37,138 bases of DNA from NCBI GenBank assembly GCA_013306675.1, contig JABLUY010000306.1:1-37138 (forward strand), in the 5' to 3' direction. Positions 34,047 to 37,138 of the stretch are shown one piece after another (positions within the stretch are counted from its first letter, which is position 1; each line of letters opens with the position of its first letter). The notes under the pieces were generated by a model that saw only the letters and a list, made by a program, of their open reading frames with translations, had not been told where the DNA came from and did not search any database. The position numbers and the translations under genes were made by a program. The stretch comes from Thraustochytrium sp. TN22. Taxonomy: Eukaryota; Sar; Bigyra; Thraustochytrida; Thraustochytriidae.

Positions 34047-34514
34047 GCCGAACCATCCAATCGCAGCCACCGGTGCTGACTGGAATAGTCTGGATGTCTT
34101 CCTTCTTCTTTTTTTTTGTCTCCCTCGGAAGCTAGCCACTGGTAGGCCTAAGAGATAGCTTGGAGAGACTTGGGGCAACCAACTCCCGTGGCCAGTGATG
34201 CAGCATCATGCAGGTGAGAGAATCCACCCCAGCACAGCAGGTCGCAGCCCGTATGAAGTAAGAGACCTGGAGGCGCGAAGAGGTTCTCTCTCCGGCCAGG
34301 TTCTATGACCCGCTCTGACTCACATGTCAATGCTGTTAAAGCGCATCAGTGTGTCGTCGTCGGCGATTCGTCGCTTCACCTCTGACCGTGACCGCGACCG
34401 TGACCGTGACCGTGACCGTGGCCTGGGCCTTCAAAATTGTCTGGTCGTCGGTTGGAAGCATGTCGAGCAAGGGTCGCCGAAAGGGGGTATCCAGGCATTG
34501 CTCACAAAGTACTT

Positions 34515-34584
34515 GCGCGAATGGTTGAAGGGTACAATAGCTGTTTGCCATGCGGCTGGTCCGGGTTCGAGTCCCGGTTCGCGC
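34515..34584 (+). tRNA. trnG-GCC: tRNA-Gly (anticodon GCC), copy 2
   Basis: Identical over all 70 bases to the copy at 33972-34041, with the same cloverleaf, GCC anticodon and perfect B box, and again T at the discriminator position. Complete identity against diverged flanks points to selection or gene conversion on the tRNA itself, so both copies are probably transcribed. Confidence 0.85.
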
Positions 34585-34591
34585 TTTTTTT
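34585..34591 (+). terminator. RNA polymerase III T-run terminator
   Basis: Seven T residues directly follow the second tRNA-Gly; longer than the five-T run of copy 1. Confidence 0.75.
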
Positions 34592-35117
34592 GCTGCACCA
34601 ACCAATGGCAGCCGTGCTGCAGTGGATGATGTCTTCCTTCCTTCTCTTTTTTATCCCCTTCCACCATTTTGGTTGGCCCTTGCATTGCAGCCATTCATTG
34701 TCCGGCGGTCTCGCATCTGCCAGCACCCAGCAGCGAGTGGTAACTTACCAGCCACTTGACGGTCCGTCAGTGAGGCAAGGCTTGAGTCGCTCGTCCAGCT
34801 CGCACGCTCATCAGCTCGCTCGCTCGTCCAGCTCGTCCAGCTCACCCAACTGTCATCAGCAGGCATCAGTGCAACGTGCTCTGCGACCCCGAAACCATGC
34901 AGCCTGGCCACGAGGTCTATTTCTTAGTTTAGAAGGGAGAGCACAGAGGCGGCATCGATTCGCTGCTCCACGAAGTCCACCGCGCGCCCGGCCATGGGCC
35001 CCTGCACCGTCTCGTGTCGTGCGCCGGCCTGAGGCCCTCCTCGTCGCCCTGGTCGCCCTCCTCGGCCTAGTTCGTTCACTCGTGGCTGCGAGCGAGAGCC
35101 CGGCAGAGCCGCAAGCC

Positions 35118-36440
35118 ATGGACGCGCTCGCGGCGCTCATCAAGGACGGCCGCGCGGCGCGCAAGCGCGGGCGCGGCGGCGCGGCGGCGGCCGACGCCGC
35201 GCCCCGCCGCCGCGCCCGCCGCCGCCGCGCCCGCCGACGCCGCGCCGGACGAGGTCGGCGACCGCGGCGACGGCGACCGCGGCGACCGCGACCGCGGCGA
35301 CGGCGACCGCGCGGCCAAGCGCGCGCGCGGCGAGGCCCGGGCTGGAGCGGACAGGGCGGCGGCGGCCTCGGACGAGGCGGAGCTGACCAAGCAGGAGGTG
35401 GTGCGCAGGCTGCGGCTGCGCAGGCAGCCTGCCACGCTCTTCGGCGAGACGGACGCCGAGCGCCTCGCGCGCCTCCGCGCGCTCGAGCAGGTGAGCATGG
35501 GCGAGGACGAGCTCAAGGGCACGGTGCTCAAGAAGCCCAGCAGCGCCGCCGCGACGGCCGCCGCGGCCACGGCGGCCGGCAGCGGCGGAGGCGATCAAGC
35601 GCCCGACGAGGACGAGGCCGGTGCGCGCAAGCACCGCGCGCGCGCGACCGAGGACGACGTCGGGCACAAGAAGACCGCTGAAAAACGCATCCTCGCCTTC
35701 ATGGAGCTCATGCTGGACGGCTGGGAGCAGTCCCTCGAGGCCATGGACGCGGAGGAGCGCCGCGGCGTCGAAGCGCGGCGCGAGGCTCAGACGCTGCGCG
35801 AGACCAAGGAGCACCTTCGTCCGCTCAAGAAGATGCTCAAGAAGAAGAGCGTCGCGCCGGACACCGTCAGCGCGCTGGACCGCATGATCCAGCTTTGCAT
35901 GAAACGCGAGTACCGCGAGGTAAGTGGAAATGGAGGAAGGAGAGGCAGAGGGGGGGGGGGCAGCAGAGGGAGGAAAAGAGAGAGGGAGAGAGAGAGTGGC
36001 GGCCTGGCAAGTGAGGAAAATTGCGATCTGGTCATCCTTCCACTGAGTCGGACTCCGGCTGTGAGCGACTACGATCTCATTTTATTCAGTTTTCACGAAT
36101 CTGATGCCACCGGCGACGCCATTCATCTCCCTCGCCTCCCCACTGCACGATGCCCCGGCGGGTTGCGTGATCTTATTCGATGACTGACTGACGGAAAGAA
36201 TGTCTCGCTGACTCTGCGCAGGCCTCGGACCAGTATGTGCGACTCGCCATTGGCAACGACCCGTGGCCCATTGGCGTCACCATGGTCGGCATCCACGAGC
36301 GCAAGGGCCGTGAGCGCATCAACGCCGGCAATGTCGCGCACGTGATGAACGATGAGGCCCAGCGCAAGTATCTGACCAGCATCAAGCGCCTTGTCACGCT
36401 GCGCCAGCGGACTCACCCTGCCGACCCTTCCAAGATGTAG
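35118..36440 (+). CDS. PRP18: pre-mRNA-splicing factor 18 (PRP18), one intron, apparent 1-base frameshift in exon 1
   Basis: Exon 1 is 35118-35919 and exon 2 is 36222-36440; the intron has gtaagt at 35920, cag at 36219-36221 and ctgac-type branch-site candidates near 36181-36194. The N-terminus M-D-A-L-A-A-L-I-K fits PRP18. A splicing-factor motif follows (E-V-V-R-R-L-R-L-R...L-F-G-E-T-D), then the Prp18 domain with [10 protein letters not shown] and, in exon 2, [17 protein letters not shown], the conserved loop that acts with Slu7 in the second splicing step. The start and the SFM are in different frames. One base too many in the C-run at 35202-35205 explains it; without it the product is ~339 residues, against 342 in human. 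It is probably a sequencing error or a rare allele. Confidence 0.92.
35920..36221 (+). other. PRP18 intron
   Basis: 302-base GT-AG intron in phase 0 with purine-rich g-run and (GA)n sequence at 35935-35998. It splits the Prp18 domain just before the A-I-G-N-D-P-W-P loop. Confidence 0.9.
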
Positions 36441-37138
36441 ATTTTCTCTGTGCACATGAATCCTGTATGTATCATGGTCTGGTGCTTGGTCTCGGCAGTG
36501 GCGGCCAGAGGATCTCTGAGTGTGAATACCACCAACCACAAAGAGAAGCGAGCCAAGGCGCAGCACAAGGTCAAGGTATAGCACGCACGCCTGTGCCACG
36601 CTAGTAGACAAGATCAAGACAGCGAACCCACATGCGCTGCCCAGCCAGGCGCACACGACAAAAGTTTGATACGTGCCTCGGAGTTCCGCTGCCGGGCTGC
36701 TCGGCTCGCTCATTCATGCTTCGCACAAGGGCATCAGCGCCGCCTGGCCAGGTACGCGCAGACGCCAGCCAGCCATTGACGCCAGGCCCCGATTCTGCTG
36801 CAGGAGCAGGAGTAGGCTCCGCTCGCTGCACCACAGCCGCAGCCCGAGCTTGCTGCAGTGCACCGCAGCCGCAGCCCGAGCAAAGCACTTCAACTTCAAC
36901 GCGGCCAGCGCCCTCCTCACTCACTGTCAGCGCCACTCCGGCTGGGCGCCCGCGGCACTTGGTCGGCAAGCTCTCCGATCTCTCCACTCCACACACCGCG
37001 CCGACCCCGATGTCCTCCACGGGCACCTCCCGCTCCGCCTCACTGGCAGCTAACTAGCTCACGTACCTCGCCGATCACTAGCTGGAGGGGTCGGTTGGTC
37101 GCTCTGGCGGCCCATATTAGCCTGGGAAGCGTTCCTCG
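36441..37138. other. 3' flank of PRP18, no supported gene
   Basis: ORFs on both strands here are short and domain-free. A two-copy ~32-bp repeat (36825-36849 and 36856-36881, core accgcagccgcagcccgagc) is visible. The window ends before any further gene can be recognised. Confidence 0.5.

Larger units (their letters stand above)
33868..34665 (+). repeat. segmental duplication carrying a tRNA-Gly gene in each copy
   Basis: Copy 1 ~33870-34125 and copy 2 ~34410-34665, offset ~543 bp. Shared sequence extends ~90 bp 5' of the tRNA (cctgggcctt, aaaat-gtctgg-cgtc, cgagcaaggg-cgccgaaagg, gtacttgcgcgaatgg) and ~70 bp 3' (ccaatcgcagcc / ccaatggcagcc, gatgtcttcctt). The tRNA parts are identical while the flanks have drifted. 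A gtgacc hexanucleotide tract (34383-34420) lies at the left edge of copy 2. Confidence 0.85.

Noticed and set aside
36123-36713. Minus-strand ORF with hydrophobic N-terminal stretch
   Set aside because: Most of it is antisense to PRP18 exon 2 and intron; the hydrophobic part has no family signature and the rest has shadow composition.
1-37138. CRISPR arrays, bacterial operons, rRNA or viral genes
   Set aside because: No spaced direct repeats of CRISPR type, no rRNA motifs and no viral structural or replication genes were seen; gene structures are eukaryotic.

Overview
The window is nuclear DNA of a GC-rich, gene-dense microbial eukaryote. The evidence is: GT-AG introns (typical donor gtacgt), PRP18 and RBBP4/MSI1 homologues, tRNA-Gly genes with internal A/B boxes and T-run terminators, and long intron-poor ORFs. 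ROCO GTPases carrying TIR-like tails, expanded paralogous membrane proteins and the base composition suggest a stramenopile, perhaps a thraustochytrid (Labyrinthulomycetes). That placement is inference, not something the sequence proves.

Layout. 1-4.2 kb: two tandem seven-helix membrane protein paralogues on the minus strand; the 5' end of the second is itself tandemly duplicated (~304 bp period). 4.8-12.7 kb: an LRR-Roc-COR-TIR-like (ROCO) gene on the plus strand. Its 5' part has one LRR per exon with all introns in phase 2, and it is interrupted by a ~2.4 kb antisense decayed mobile element. That element encodes a YqaJ/lambda-exonuclease-like PD-(D/E)XK domain joined to a piggyBac-like C-terminus. 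13.1-14.3 kb: RBBP4/MSI1 (minus). 14.6-16.3 kb: a 57-residue ORF and an unrecognised multi-pass membrane protein (plus). 16.6-19.3 kb: two tandem VTT-domain (TMEM64/TVP38/DedA-like) paralogues (minus). 20.1-22.7 kb: a large polyQ/polyN/polyA protein (minus), divergent from the next block.

23.6-33.6 kb: four tandem paralogues of a histidine-box fatty acid hydroxylase/sterol desaturase-superfamily protein (plus). Between the first and second copy lie a second Roc-COR-TIR-like gene, which lacks its P-loop, and a frameshifted orphan TIR fragment. 33.9-34.6 kb: two tRNA-Gly(GCC) genes inside a segmental duplication. 35.1-36.4 kb: PRP18, with a one-base frameshift in its GC-rich first exon and one intron.

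How the genes might work together: PRP18 (splicing) and RBBP4 (chromatin) are housekeeping genes. The rest is paralogue-rich: receptor-like membrane proteins, ROCO-TIR proteins with immune-receptor-like architecture, VTT lipid-handling membrane proteins and di-iron lipid hydroxylases. The most unusual content is the pair of ROCO-TIR loci, one hit by a nuclease-piggyBac chimera and one embedded in a hydroxylase array. No functional link between them can be shown from sequence alone.
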